Shown here: positions 7,197 through 16,408 of the stretch, in pieces | Layout of the letters: each line of letters starts with the position of its first letter | Position numbering within the stretch: the stretch's first letter is position 1 | Assembly: GCA_041746735.1 (NCBI GenBank) | Contig: JBGTGP010000029.1 | Location: forward strand, 1 to 64,000 | Direction of reading: 5' to 3' | Length of the DNA stretch: 64,000 nucleotides | DNA from: Opimibacter sp041746735 | Lineage (GTDB): Bacteria; Bacteroidota; Bacteroidia; Chitinophagales; Saprospiraceae | Program-made: the position numbers and the translations under genes | Notes under the pieces: model-generated | The model's input: only the letters and a program-made list of their open reading frames with translations | The model's database searches: none | Told to the model about the DNA's origin: nothing

Positions 7197-8508
7197 GATG
7201 CTGCAGGATAGCCTGTGCTATAGCTTCCGCATCTTCGCAGACACCATAGATCAGGGATGATTTCAGTTTACGCTGCCAGTGCAAACCCATGAAGTACAAT
7301 CCGGGAATGATCGATTTTCCGTCCGTATGAATGGGTTTGCCATCCGGATCAAAGGCAGGCAGTTTCAGCCATTCATAGTTTGCCCCATATCCTGTAGCCC
7401 AGATGATCGAGGTAATCGTATGGTCTGACCAGGATAATTGCGATTGGCCTGTGGCGGACAACACATCATCATCAGGCGTGTCTGCTTCATCATTATCAGG
7501 AGGAGCGGCAGGGAGACCGACACTCTGGACATACTGATCCACAGCGGATTTAAATTGCGTCGAAAAGGTGTCACCGAAACGGATGTGGTCCGCTGCATTG
7601 GGTTCAAATTCAAGTTTATTTTCATCAACATCCCTCAGGTAACCCATAATCGTCGCTCCTTTTTTATGAAGCGATTGTAAGCTTACGGTATGACCAAACT
7701 CACCGATACCGGATAGTAGGGGGGCGGGCATTTTTAGTTCATGGGGTTGAGCCATTGAGGCAGGCTTGTCGAAGATTTGGAGTTCGGCCAGCCAGGCCAT
7801 GATATCCCGGCCCCGGTACCGCCTTGGAATACGACCGACAGGGCTGGTCACCAAGTACACTTTTCTTCCGGCATCAAGCAGTTCTTCGGTGATCTGAACG
7901 CCGGATGTAGCACTTCCTACGACCAGAGTGGCCCCTTTGGGAAGCTGAGTCGGATTTCTGTACGCACTCGAATGAATCTGGAAGATGTGACTGGGAACTT
8001 TATTAGAATGAGATGGAATCTTAGGATGATTTTGGGCGCCGGAAGCGACGACGAGCTGTCTGGCTTTTATTTTTTTGACGTGATTATTTTCTTCAACGGT
8101 TACAATAAAGGCAGGGTCGTCAGGCGATTTTTCGGCTGAAAGGACTTTTGTTTTCTCGATAACCGGTAGTCCGTGGTGGGTGACATACAAATTCAATCGT
8201 GTAGCAAATTCATGAGCAGTCCAGAACGCCTCAGGATGTTCTCCATTGATGGAGTCACCCGGGAGAAGATTCAATTGATTGGGAGAATTCATTTTAAAGG
8301 AATCCCATCGCTGCGATTGCCAACTGGCTCCGATCACGTCCTGCTCGAGTACAAAATGAGGGATGTTGTGGTTCTTGAGAAAATAGCTCACGCTGAGTCC
8401 GGACTGGCCGGCACCTGCGATCAGGATATCAGTATGGTCTCCAACTTGCATGTTATAGCGATTTGAATTGCGAACAGTAATACAGTCCATGAAAGATTGA
8501 CCTTGCAA
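7186..8508 (-). CDS. Flavin-containing monooxygenase-like oxidoreductase
   Basis: This FAD- and NAD(P)H-dependent oxidoreductase has a Rossmann loop GAGQSGLS near residue 31, then LEQDVIGASWQSQRWDSFKMNSPNQLNLLPG, which is typical of the FMO/YUCCA-like group. A second nucleotide loop, VVGSATSGVQ, lies near residue 200. C-terminal IWATGYGANYEWL matches the conserved ATG-Y motif of the family. The substrate is unknown. The frame allows ATG at 8508, though starts closer to the FAD loop (for example MQVGDHTD) are equally possible. It is cotranscribed with the DUF2652 gene. Confidence 0.88.
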   Translation of the reverse strand: MQGQSFMDCITVRNSNRYNMQVGDHTDILIAGAGQSGLSVSYFLKNHNIPHFVLEQDVIGASWQSQRWDSFKMNSPNQLNLLPGDSINGEHPEAFWTAHEFATRLNLYVTHHGLPVIEKTKVLSAEKSPDDPAFIVTVEENNHVKKIKARQLVVASGAQNHPKIPSHSNKVPSHIFQIHSSAYRNPTQLPKGATLVVGSATSGVQITEELLDAGRKVYLVTSPVGRIPRRYRGRDIMAWLAELQIFDKPASMAQPHELKMPAPLLSGIGEFGHTVSLQSLHKKGATIMGYLRDVDENKLEFEPNAADHIRFGDTFSTQFKSAVDQYVQSVGLPAAPPDNDEADTPDDDVLSATGQSQLSWSDHTITSIIWATGYGANYEWLKLPAFDPDGKPIHTDGKSIIPGLYFMGLHWQRKLKSSLIYGVCEDAEAIAQAILQHHDS

Positions 8509-8647
8509 AAGTACCGGCGGACCGCTCCGGATCGCAATCCCATAAGTATGGGATTGGACTACACGACAGACGTATATCTTAAGGAATGAAGTTCTTGGAA
8601 GTTGCTCAGCAACAGCGACAAAAATAAATGATGGATGTTGAAGATGC

Positions 8648-9859
8648 CTACTCCAGCGCCTCTTGCAGCGTGGCTACCACGAAGTCAATTTCTTCAGCCG
8701 AATTGTACACGGCTATGCCCATGCGGGTCACTCCGCCCTGACCCATAAGGCCCATGACTTCAACCGCGCGGATGGCGTAAAAATGTCCGTTCCAGGCACA
8801 AATCCCTTTGTCAGCCAATATATCGCATATCGCTTCCGGCCGTTTGTGATCGACCGTAAAGGAAATCGTCGGGGCACGTTGAGTTTCTTTCAGCGGTGGT
8901 CCATAAATATCGATCCCATCGATATCGCGCAGGCCGAGGTAGAGTTGTTGTGCCAGACTTCGCTCATAGGTTTGGATGATCCCCATCGCGGTGATGATTC
9001 GTTCACGCTGCGTCAGTCCTTCCCCAAAGGAGGCGATAAAATCGACTGCGGCGGAGATGCCAGCCAGCGCGGCATGATTGAGCGTACCTCGTTCTATCCG
9101 GTAAGGAGCGTGCTGCGTCTGTACGCGGAGTCTGTCTGTATCCAGTCGATCCAGCGCACCGGGACGAGCGTACAGAATGCCCACATGCGGGCCGTAAAAT
9201 TTATAGGAGGAGCACAGTAGAAAATCACAATCAAGCGCCATCACATCCGTCAGAAGGTGTGGGACAAAATGGACGGCATCTACTACCAGCAGCGCTCCGA
9301 CTTCATACGCCAGTTGGCGCACACGGTCTATTTCATTGACCGTTCCAAATATATTGGAGGCAAGACCAATGGCGATGACTCTGGTTTTTTCACTGATTTT
9401 TTTTTCCAGATCGGCATAGTCCAGGCTGCCATCTTCTTCCAGCAACACTTCCCGGACGACGATACCATGCCGGCGTTGCTGCAGCCAGGGGCCGCGATTG
9501 GCTTCATGATCCAGTTGGGTGATCAGGATCTCATCGTCGGGTTGAAGGGATCGGCTGATCGCATTGGCCAGCACGAAATTGAGGCTGGTCATGTTGGCGC
9601 CAAAGGAAATCGTATGTCCACCTTCTGCACCCAGAAGGGCCGCCACTTGCGATCGGGCATGATCAATCAGGATATCAGTTTCTCTGGACATGGTAAACCG
9701 TCCATGGGAATTGGCATTGCTATGTGCGTATACCTGGACCATAGCATCTATGACGGACTGGGGTACTTGCGTACCTGCGGGACCATCAAGATGGACGACC
9801 TGTCGTCCCTGGATGATTCGGTTCAGGGACGGGAACTGACTACGTATAAGATCATTCAT
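8648..9859 (-). CDS. Class V aminotransferase, cysteine desulfurase-like
   Basis: This is a fold-type I PLP enzyme of 403 aa. The PLP lysine is in CSSYKFYGPH (about K220), preceded by VVDAVHFVPH with the cofactor-binding Asp. I chose ATG at 9859 (MNDLIRSQFPSLN) because the 37 residues of a longer reading frame are not homologous-looking. The family includes cysteine desulfurases and related lyases. I see no obvious conserved active-site Cys loop, so the substrate is open. It could feed sulfur to the nearby rhodanese, but it is not in that operon. Confidence 0.88.
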   Translation of the reverse strand: MNDLIRSQFPSLNRIIQGRQVVHLDGPAGTQVPQSVIDAMVQVYAHSNANSHGRFTMSRETDILIDHARSQVAALLGAEGGHTISFGANMTSLNFVLANAISRSLQPDDEILITQLDHEANRGPWLQQRRHGIVVREVLLEEDGSLDYADLEKKISEKTRVIAIGLASNIFGTVNEIDRVRQLAYEVGALLVVDAVHFVPHLLTDVMALDCDFLLCSSYKFYGPHVGILYARPGALDRLDTDRLRVQTQHAPYRIERGTLNHAALAGISAAVDFIASFGEGLTQRERIITAMGIIQTYERSLAQQLYLGLRDIDGIDIYGPPLKETQRAPTISFTVDHKRPEAICDILADKGICAWNGHFYAIRAVEVMGLMGQGGVTRMGIAVYNSAEEIDFVVATLQEALE

Positions 9860-10106
9860 GATGCCGGGTTCGCTTTTGTCGCAAGTTAGTAAAAAGGTGA
9901 AACTGAGGGTAAAATAGGGGGATAGGAGGGGGACAGGGGAGAAACGGGTTGGAAACTTTACCTTTGCCATGCCTGTTTACAGGGCAATACGATCTTTTGA
10001 AAATTGGGATGACCCTCCTTTGCTGAAGCTACGGCGGGTGCACCAAGACATTGCCAGGAAGATGGCAAAGGATTATTGTAAATAAATTAATGTTCATTGA
10101 AAATAG

Positions 10107-10474
10107 GGGCTGACAGGAATCGACAGTAAATGTCTTGTGTCAGTAAGCATGCCGGGGGATGATGGTGTACCCCGTTATCAAATAGTCATCGAACCACAAT
10201 TGGCGATCGTTCTTTCGCTTTGGCTGCCTAATTCAAGGAATTAGTAGGCCTTTATGCCGCGGGCTTGATATCTGCTACAAAGTCTGCCGCGTACAATCAA
10301 ATGCAGAATAAGCTGAGGGGAGGTCCCGACCCAACGCCGACAATCTCAGGGAATCGGATGGCACCGCGTTGTTGCAGTACCTGGTGTCATCTCAAATCTG
10401 ATCTGCAACTAAGCATGTAGAAGGCTGATGTGAACTTTATCTGGACGGGGGTTCAATTCCCCCCAGCTCCACCA
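10107..10474 (+). ncRNA. ssrA: tmRNA (ssrA)
   Basis: The 5' end GGGGCTGACAGGAATCGACA and the 3' end GGTTCAATTCCCCCCAGCTCCACCA form the tRNA-like domain. GGGGCT pairs with AGCTCC, the T-loop is intact and CCA is encoded. The internal frame ends GAT CGT TCT TTC GCT TTG GCT GCC TAA (10205-10231). This gives a tag ending DRSFALAA, with resume codon probably GGC at 10202 (tag GDRSFALAA). The stop is followed by a CCTAATTC/GAATTAG hairpin as expected for helix 5. Length is 368 nt. It rescues stalled ribosomes. Confidence 0.96.
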
Positions 10475-10870
10475 CCAATAGAAACAAATACGAACATTAG
10501 CGAACAATATAATATATAAATAACTGTAAATCAATTAAAAATACAATTTTTTGCTATAAGTTTGTTCGCTTTGGCTCGTTTCTGTTCTAAATTCGTGTGA
10601 TTTTTACGTGGAATGCTTGGGTTGATTATCTTTATTTAGTCAAACATTCAAGCATATGGTTTCGCTCACGTTCTCATTCAATTCTCACCTTGCTATATGA
10701 CAGGGCCTGCTCAAATCTCCAGGAGTCTTCCGTAGGTAGACTCCACACTTTATGTTTACTTTTAGGCAATCATAATGGGGCATCCTCTTTTTGCTTCCTT
10801 GCAGCAACAGCATACTGATGCAACATATATCTAAAAAGGCATTTCCGAATCACTTTAAAATCCAAATAAA
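10475..10870. other. AT-rich gap after tmRNA with CGAACA repeats
   Basis: There is no convincing gene here. A 73-codon frame (10597-10818) has unnatural composition and no start context. The first 100 bp hold CGAACA twice in direct orientation (10491-10496 and 10501-10506). They also hold a 9-bp inverted repeat, AGCGAACAA (10499-10507) and TTGTTCGCT (10562-10570), around a very AT-rich core. This could be an operator or the remnant of a recombination site. Confidence 0.5.
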
Positions 10871-11839
10871 ATGAATAGACCTCTACTTTTCATCATCCTC
10901 GTTTTGGCTATAAATATTGCTTCAGCGCAAGTTAATGTTACCTTATACATGGCTCAAAAATTGGGGGGACAACCATTTGCATACAATACCTCTATCGAAG
11001 CTGACATGGGTTATTCATTCAATATGACACGCATGCAGTACTATATTTCAGAAATCAAACTCATTCATGATGGGGGAGTTGTCACGCCTGTAACCGATTT
11101 GTACTTTCTTGTTGATCCTGCTGTGGACGCGGAGTTTCAATTGGGCGAGTTCACGATTACAGCATTAGAAAGCATCCAATTTTCGATAGGGGTGGATCAG
11201 GCTCATAACCATCTTGATCCTGCAAGCTATCCAAATGGGCACCCATTGGCTCCACAGAATCCCTCTATGCATTGGGGATGGGCATCAGGCTATCGTTTCA
11301 TTGCCATTGAAGGCCTCGCTGGTGATGATAGCAATTCTCTGAACAACACCTATCAGATTCATACAATTGGAAATACCAATTACAAAACTGTTATCATTGA
11401 TGTGGCAGGTGAGATAAATAAAGATGATATGTCAATCTATGTCCAGGCTGATTATGATAAATTTTTAATCAACATTGATGCATCAAATTGAATAATATCT
11501 CATGCTTCATCAGGTGCTTCAAAGACAATTGCTGATAACACACGATTAGTTTTCAGTTCGGCTGATTTGACACAAACAAGAGACATGAATATGACGGGAT
11601 CTTTTATTATTTATCCTAATCCGGTTAAAGACTTTGCAAACATACAATATGAAATGGAAGGATATGGAAAGCTCTTTCTTTCAATTTCTGACCTCATGGG
11701 AAGAGAAGTGTATCATAAAACTCTTGACAACACCCATGACAATATTAAATTAGAAATGGATTGGGCATCAGGGATATACATAGCACGTTTGTTCAATGCT
11801 GAACAAATATTAGCCATTGAGAAATTGGCCCTTCAATAA
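10871..11839 (+). pseudogene. MbnP-like protein with T9SS tail, broken by in-frame UGA
   Basis: Residues 1-20 are a signal peptide (MNRPLLFIILVLAINIASAQ). Residues 21-206 match the MbnP family, including HPLAPQNPSMHWGWASGYRF with Trp135 and Trp137. TGA at 11489-11491 ends the first frame. Translation in the same frame then gives IISHASSGASKTIADNTRLVFSS, which looks like the missing MbnP C-terminus, and YPNPVKDFANIQYE, a T9SS sorting domain, to 11839. One intact gene of about 322 codons has therefore acquired a nonsense codon, or the sequence has an error at one base (TGG to TGA would suffice). MbnP proteins bind copper after Trp oxidation by a di-heme MbnH. Two such enzymes follow directly. 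Confidence 0.75.
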
Positions 11840-11842
11840 ATA

Positions 11843-12856
11843 GTGGAATCGGTGCTAAAATATCTGGCCACACTATCCATTATAATTCTTATTGCTTGCG
11901 ATAGGGAGGTAATTGAACAACCAATAGATTCACTGCTTGAAGTACCCAAAGGATTTCCGGCTCCGGTATTTCCAGTCGACAATCAACTGACGGAAGAGCG
12001 ATGGGCATTAGGAAAACGCTTGTTTTATGATCCTGGTTTATCAAAGGATGGAACGATTTCATGTGCTTCATGTCATTTGGCGCAATATGCATTTACGGAT
12101 GCAAGAACAGTTAGTGAAGGTGTGGATCAGCGTTTGGGGGATCGAAATGCTCCTACACTTGCGAATATTGCCTATCATCCATACCTAACCCGTGAAGGCG
12201 GTGTGCCAAGTTTAGAAATGCAAATTCTGGTACCCATTCAGGAGCACGCCGAGTTTGATTTCAATATCCTTCTTATCGCAGAGAGATTGAAAACTGATAG
12301 TTCCTATGTACAGGCGAGTTGGAACGCATATAACAGAGCTCCTGATGCGTTTGTAATCACAAGAGCTATAAGTTGTTTTGAACGAACGCTATTAAGCGGT
12401 CAAAGCAGGTACGATCATTATATAAATGGCATCAAATCTGCCATTTCTGAAAGTGAAATACGGGGAAGGAATTTATTTTTCAGTGAGCGATTGGCCTGCG
12501 CCCAATGTCATAGTGGTTTTAATTTCACAAATTACGCCTTTGAGAATAATGGTTTATATGATGTATATATGGATCAAGGCCGGTTTCGCTTAACTGAGGA
12601 TACTTTAGATGAGGCATTGTTCAAGGTTCCAACGCTCCGAAATGTAGACGTTACCGCACCTTATATGCATAATGGATCGCTTTCCAATTTAGAAGAAGTT
12701 GTGGAACACTACAACTCCGGAGGGAAAAGCCACAAACATAAGAGTTCGCTTGTAAAGCAACTTTACTTGACTAATTCGGAGAAGGAAGATTTAATTGCTT
12801 TCCTTAAATCATTGACAGATATTGATTTTTTAAATAATCCTAAATTTCGGAATTGA
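11843..12856 (+). CDS. Di-heme cytochrome c peroxidase/MauG family lipoprotein
   Basis: This 337-aa protein has a lipoprotein signal (IIILIACD) and two c-type heme motifs, CASCH (about residues 75-79) and CAQCH (about 219-223). The later segment KVPTLRNVDVTAPYMHNGSLSNLEEVVEHY is characteristic of the CcpA/MauG/MbnH superfamily. It starts at GTG 11843, only 3 bp after the MbnP-like frame closes, so translation is coupled. Adjacent MbnP-like genes point to an MbnH role (tryptophan to kynurenine oxidation) rather than peroxide detoxification, but this is inference. The lipid anchor would place it in the periplasm. Base composition is AT-rich like its neighbours. Confidence 0.9.
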   Translation: MESVLKYLATLSIIILIACDREVIEQPIDSLLEVPKGFPAPVFPVDNQLTEERWALGKRLFYDPGLSKDGTISCASCHLAQYAFTDARTVSEGVDQRLGDRNAPTLANIAYHPYLTREGGVPSLEMQILVPIQEHAEFDFNILLIAERLKTDSSYVQASWNAYNRAPDAFVITRAISCFERTLLSGQSRYDHYINGIKSAISESEIRGRNLFFSERLACAQCHSGFNFTNYAFENNGLYDVYMDQGRFRLTEDTLDEALFKVPTLRNVDVTAPYMHNGSLSNLEEVVEHYNSGGKSHKHKSSLVKQLYLTNSEKEDLIAFLKSLTDIDFLNNPKFRN

Positions 12857-12861
12857 AAATT

Positions 12862-13944
12862 ATGGAAATGAAAAGTAAATTCTACATACTGATTGTTATT
12901 GCATCTTTAATAGCTGCCTGTGGTCCGGAAGAAGAACCACAAGTGGAATATGATCCAATGCTCTACACAATTAATATAGGGCATTTTCCAAATCCAAATC
13001 TTCCACCCGATAACCTGCCTACTAATGCAGGCGTTCAATTGGGCCGTATGCTTTTTTATGAAAAAGCACTGTCGAAGGATGGTTCTATAGCATGTGCAGA
13101 TTGTCATCAACAAAAGGATGGTTTCTCAGATATCCGGAAATTCAGTTTGGGGGTGGGTGATCAACAGGGAAAGCGACAGGCGATGCCTATTTTTAACCTT
13201 GCCTGGCATAAGAATGGTATGTTTTGGGATGGCCGTTCAACACATGTACGCGATCAGGCCCTCCAACCTATTCAGGACCCACTGGAGATGAATGAAACAC
13301 TGGAAAACGTGATAGTCAAATTAGGTGCAAAAAAAGCATACAGGGATCAATTTATCAGGGCATTTGGAGATGATATCATTTCATCTGAGCGTATAAGCTT
13401 GGCTATTGAACAATTTGAATTCACCATGATTTCAAACAACTCAAAATTTGACCAATTCCAAAAAGGAGAAACCGTGTTAACTGAAAGCGAAGAGAGAGGT
13501 AGAATTCTTTTTTTCCAGGAATTGGATCCTTTTCTTGGCCAAAAAGGAGGAGAATGTTTTCATTGTCATGGAGGATTTAATTTCACAAATGACCAGTACA
13601 TGAATAATGGATTGGATTCAGATGCAGGGTTTACTGACTCGGGTCGATATATTGTCACTAATGATCCTGCAGATAAAGCCCGATTCAAAGTTCCAAGTTT
13701 ACGCAATGTGGCATTAACGCCACCCTATATGCATGATGGAAGGTTTTCAACCCTTGAAGAGGTCATTGAACATTATGCTACCGAAGTTAAATCATCTTCA
13801 ACGCTGGATGAGCTTATGTTTCACAATATTGAACCCGGAGGGTTACAATTAACTGAACAGGATAAAGCTGATCTGGTAGCATTTTTAAAGGCATTGACGG
13901 ATGAAACATTCCTGAATGATGTGCGATTTTCATCACCATTTTGA
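12862..13944 (+). CDS. Second di-heme cytochrome c peroxidase/MauG family lipoprotein
   Basis: The protein is about 360 aa and paralogous to the preceding gene. It has a lipobox (VIASLIAACGPEE), heme motifs CADCH and CFHCH, and KVPSLRNVALTPPYMHDGRFSTLEEVIEHY near the C-terminus. The ATG at 12862 is preferred over a TTG at 12853 that would overlap the previous stop. Tandem di-heme enzymes behind MbnP suggest duplication, with one copy possibly a partner-specific oxidase and the other a bacterial cytochrome c peroxidase. The two share architecture but differ in loops between hemes. It is the last gene of the AT-rich block. Confidence 0.9.
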   Translation: MEMKSKFYILIVIASLIAACGPEEEPQVEYDPMLYTINIGHFPNPNLPPDNLPTNAGVQLGRMLFYEKALSKDGSIACADCHQQKDGFSDIRKFSLGVGDQQGKRQAMPIFNLAWHKNGMFWDGRSTHVRDQALQPIQDPLEMNETLENVIVKLGAKKAYRDQFIRAFGDDIISSERISLAIEQFEFTMISNNSKFDQFQKGETVLTESEERGRILFFQELDPFLGQKGGECFHCHGGFNFTNDQYMNNGLDSDAGFTDSGRYIVTNDPADKARFKVPSLRNVALTPPYMHDGRFSTLEEVIEHYATEVKSSSTLDELMFHNIEPGGLQLTEQDKADLVAFLKALTDETFLNDVRFSSPF

Positions 13945-13988
13945 TGATAATGTCTTTTTTCTAAAAGAGCCACCACACGAATTGACCC

Positions 13989-16397
13989 ATGTCCAAGTCC
14001 GCCAAAAAGAAGGCAAGTTCAGGAAAGAAAAAACAGGAGTATAGCATTATCCACTGGCCTTTAAGCGCCGGGAAGTCCCTTTGGCTATCAGTTGGCCTTA
14101 TATTGCTGATCAGCCTGGTTGCTTTTTGGCGCTTTGTCTCCGGGGAGTATCTGTTCCTCTTTGAAGATATCGGGAGTGATACGCTGACCGTTTTCTATCC
14201 CAACATGGTCCATCTGGCACGGTATATCCGGGAAGTTGGATTTCCAGGCTGGTCCTTTTATATGGGGCCCGGGCAAGGCATCTATCCGAGCGGCTTGCTC
14301 AACCCGTTCGACTGGATCTATTTCCCTATGGGACCCAAAGCCATCGCCCATAGCATCACGTATGTACAATTGTTGAAGCTGGTATTGTCCGGGGTCATTT
14401 TTGCTCTTTTTTTACGAAAGACAGGTGTGGCGGATGCGGTCATGGTGATCGGGGGTATTCTGTATGCTTTTGGAGGTTATTTGGTAGTAGGCAGCGGGTG
14501 GTATGTACACACGACACACATATTCTGGATGACCGTGGCCCTGCTCGGGTTTGAGATGTTACTCCGCGATCAGCGATGGTGGTTGTTTCCGATCCCGTTT
14601 GTGTTTCTGGCAGGAACGAGAGGCTACTTTCTCATCCTCTTCATGACTCTGTATGCAGCAGTCCGCACAATTGATTACTACGGTCTGGACTGGAAGAAGA
14701 TCTTACGCGTCTACGGACGTATGGCGATCTGCGGTGTGCTGGCTTTGATGCTTACAGCTCCATTCCTGGGGGGCAAGGTGTCCAAACTCAAAGACAGTCC
14801 ACGCGTCACCGGTGATGTATCAAAAGTTGAGTCACTCAGGGATAAACCCATGTTTGAAATGGGCCAGGGTAAGCATAACCCCACCGCTATCCTCCGCTGG
14901 TTTTCCAGTGATCTGATCGGTACCGGCGACACCTATAAAGGTTGGCGAAATTATCTGGAAGGTCCGTTGTTTTATATCGGTCTTTTATCCCTCTTATTAC
15001 TTCCACAGTTTTTCTGGTTGGCCGACAAGCGTCAGAAATGGTTATACGGTGGTTTCCTTTTGTTTTGGTTGCTGCTCATTGTATTTCCATGGTTTCGATA
15101 TGCCTTTTATGCTTTTGCCGGAAATTATTACAAAGGAGCCTTATCCTTATTTATTCCCTTCAGTGTTCTGCTGGTCGCCATGATGGCCCTTGACCGGATT
15201 GTCCGGGAAAAGGCAGTCCATCTGCCTGTACTGGGTGTGACATTGGCACTGTGCCTTGGAGCACTGTGGTATCCGTACGCCAGTTTGCCGGAAGGGATAG
15301 TGCCCGGGATCAGAAGCCTGGTAACTGTGTTCCTGGTACTTCAGGCGGTACTGCTGGCTGGTTTTAATTTTCAGGCTGTACGCAACCTTGTTTTTCCTGT
15401 ATTGCTGGGCGTGGTCTGTATAGAAACAGCTGTATTTTCTTCTGTAAGCAACAATCGCAGGACAGCCGTTCCGGCTGAAGATCTGGCCAAACCTGTCCGG
15501 CATTTTGACGAAACCTGGCAAGCACTCGAATATGTCAAACGACAGGAAAACCCGATGTTTTACAGAACTGATAAAATTTATGGTTCGGTTAAAACCGGTT
15601 ATAATGATGCGCTGGTACAGGATTTTTTTGGCACCAAAATGTATCAGTCCCATAACAGCAAGTATTATGTGGGTTTCCTGGAAGATATGGGCGTCATTCC
15701 GCGCGGGAATGAAGCTTCCAGCCGGTGGCTGGTAGGTGTCTCTAAACGGAGTTTTCTTCATCCCCTCATGTCGATCCAATATGTGTTGTCAAAAAAGGAA
15801 ACACGCGGGGACCTCAATAAGGATATGTATCAACTTGCGGAGAAAACAGGGCAGATCGAGATTTACAAATCGAAATATTTTATTCCTTTCGGGATTCCCT
15901 TCGACCAGTATATCCGAAGGGCAGATTTCATGCAGTTGGGCACAGGACAGAAAATGGAGGCTATCTATCACGGCATTGTGTTGGAGGATGAATCGCTCCG
16001 GTATGCTGCTGATATGCCCCTTCTTTCTACAGACACGATTACCTATGGGGGCAATGCTATGCCCCGCCGATGGACCAATCTTGCGCAGAAATCGATGAAG
16101 ATGAACACCTTCGAGCATAATCACATCACAGGTACGATCGACATCGAATCACCCTCCGTCCTCTTCTTTTCTCTGGTGTATGATGAGGCCTGGCATGTCT
16201 GGGTGAACGGTCAGCGCAAGGAGCTCTTGTTAGTGGATCTCGGTTTTTCAGGTATAAAACTTGAGCCTGGATCACATTCGATTGAGCTGAAGTATATTCC
16301 TCCCATGTCCAGATGGGGGTGGCTCATCTTTGCTGCCGGCCTGGCTATCGGTGGTTTTCTTTTGGTTAAAAAAATCAGGATCCTTCCCATAGATTAG
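13989..16397 (+). CDS. YfhO-family multi-spanning membrane protein
   Basis: This 802-aa protein has a lysine-rich cytoplasmic N-terminus, about twelve membrane helices up to residue 480, a large extracytoplasmic region (about 490-770) and a final helix before the C-terminus. FLFEDIGSDTLTVFYPNMVHLARYI and the GWSFYMGPGQGIYPSGLLNPFDWI loop are typical of YfhO/GT-C-like proteins. These are thought to act in glycosylation of cell-wall polymers or lipids. The acidic ED in the first loop is where GT-C enzymes carry catalytic acids. It converges with the flippase gene (11-bp gap). Composition returns to about 50% GC here. Confidence 0.85.
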   Translation: MSKSAKKKASSGKKKQEYSIIHWPLSAGKSLWLSVGLILLISLVAFWRFVSGEYLFLFEDIGSDTLTVFYPNMVHLARYIREVGFPGWSFYMGPGQGIYPSGLLNPFDWIYFPMGPKAIAHSITYVQLLKLVLSGVIFALFLRKTGVADAVMVIGGILYAFGGYLVVGSGWYVHTTHIFWMTVALLGFEMLLRDQRWWLFPIPFVFLAGTRGYFLILFMTLYAAVRTIDYYGLDWKKILRVYGRMAICGVLALMLTAPFLGGKVSKLKDSPRVTGDVSKVESLRDKPMFEMGQGKHNPTAILRWFSSDLIGTGDTYKGWRNYLEGPLFYIGLLSLLLLPQFFWLADKRQKWLYGGFLLFWLLLIVFPWFRYAFYAFAGNYYKGALSLFIPFSVLLVAMMALDRIVREKAVHLPVLGVTLALCLGALWYPYASLPEGIVPGIRSLVTVFLVLQAVLLAGFNFQAVRNLVFPVLLGVVCIETAVFSSVSNNRRTAVPAEDLAKPVRHFDETWQALEYVKRQENPMFYRTDKIYGSVKTGYNDALVQDFFGTKMYQSHNSKYYVGFLEDMGVIPRGNEASSRWLVGVSKRSFLHPLMSIQYVLSKKETRGDLNKDMYQLAEKTGQIEIYKSKYFIPFGIPFDQYIRRADFMQLGTGQKMEAIYHGIVLEDESLRYAADMPLLSTDTITYGGNAMPRRWTNLAQKSMKMNTFEHNHITGTIDIESPSVLFFSLVYDEAWHVWVNGQRKELLLVDLGFSGIKLEPGSHSIELKYIPPMSRWGWLIFAAGLAIGGFLLVKKIRILPID

Positions 16398-16408
16398 ACT
16401 GAACATTT

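Noticed and set aside
8648..9970. Longer N-terminus for the class V aminotransferase gene (start at 9970)
   Set aside because: The extra 37 residues do not resemble the family and the region contains a TACCTTTG promoter-like element on the other strand. ATG 9859 gives a normal N-terminus.
10597..10818. Possible 73-aa gene after tmRNA
   Set aside because: No start context, no homology-like segments and odd composition in an AT-rich gap.
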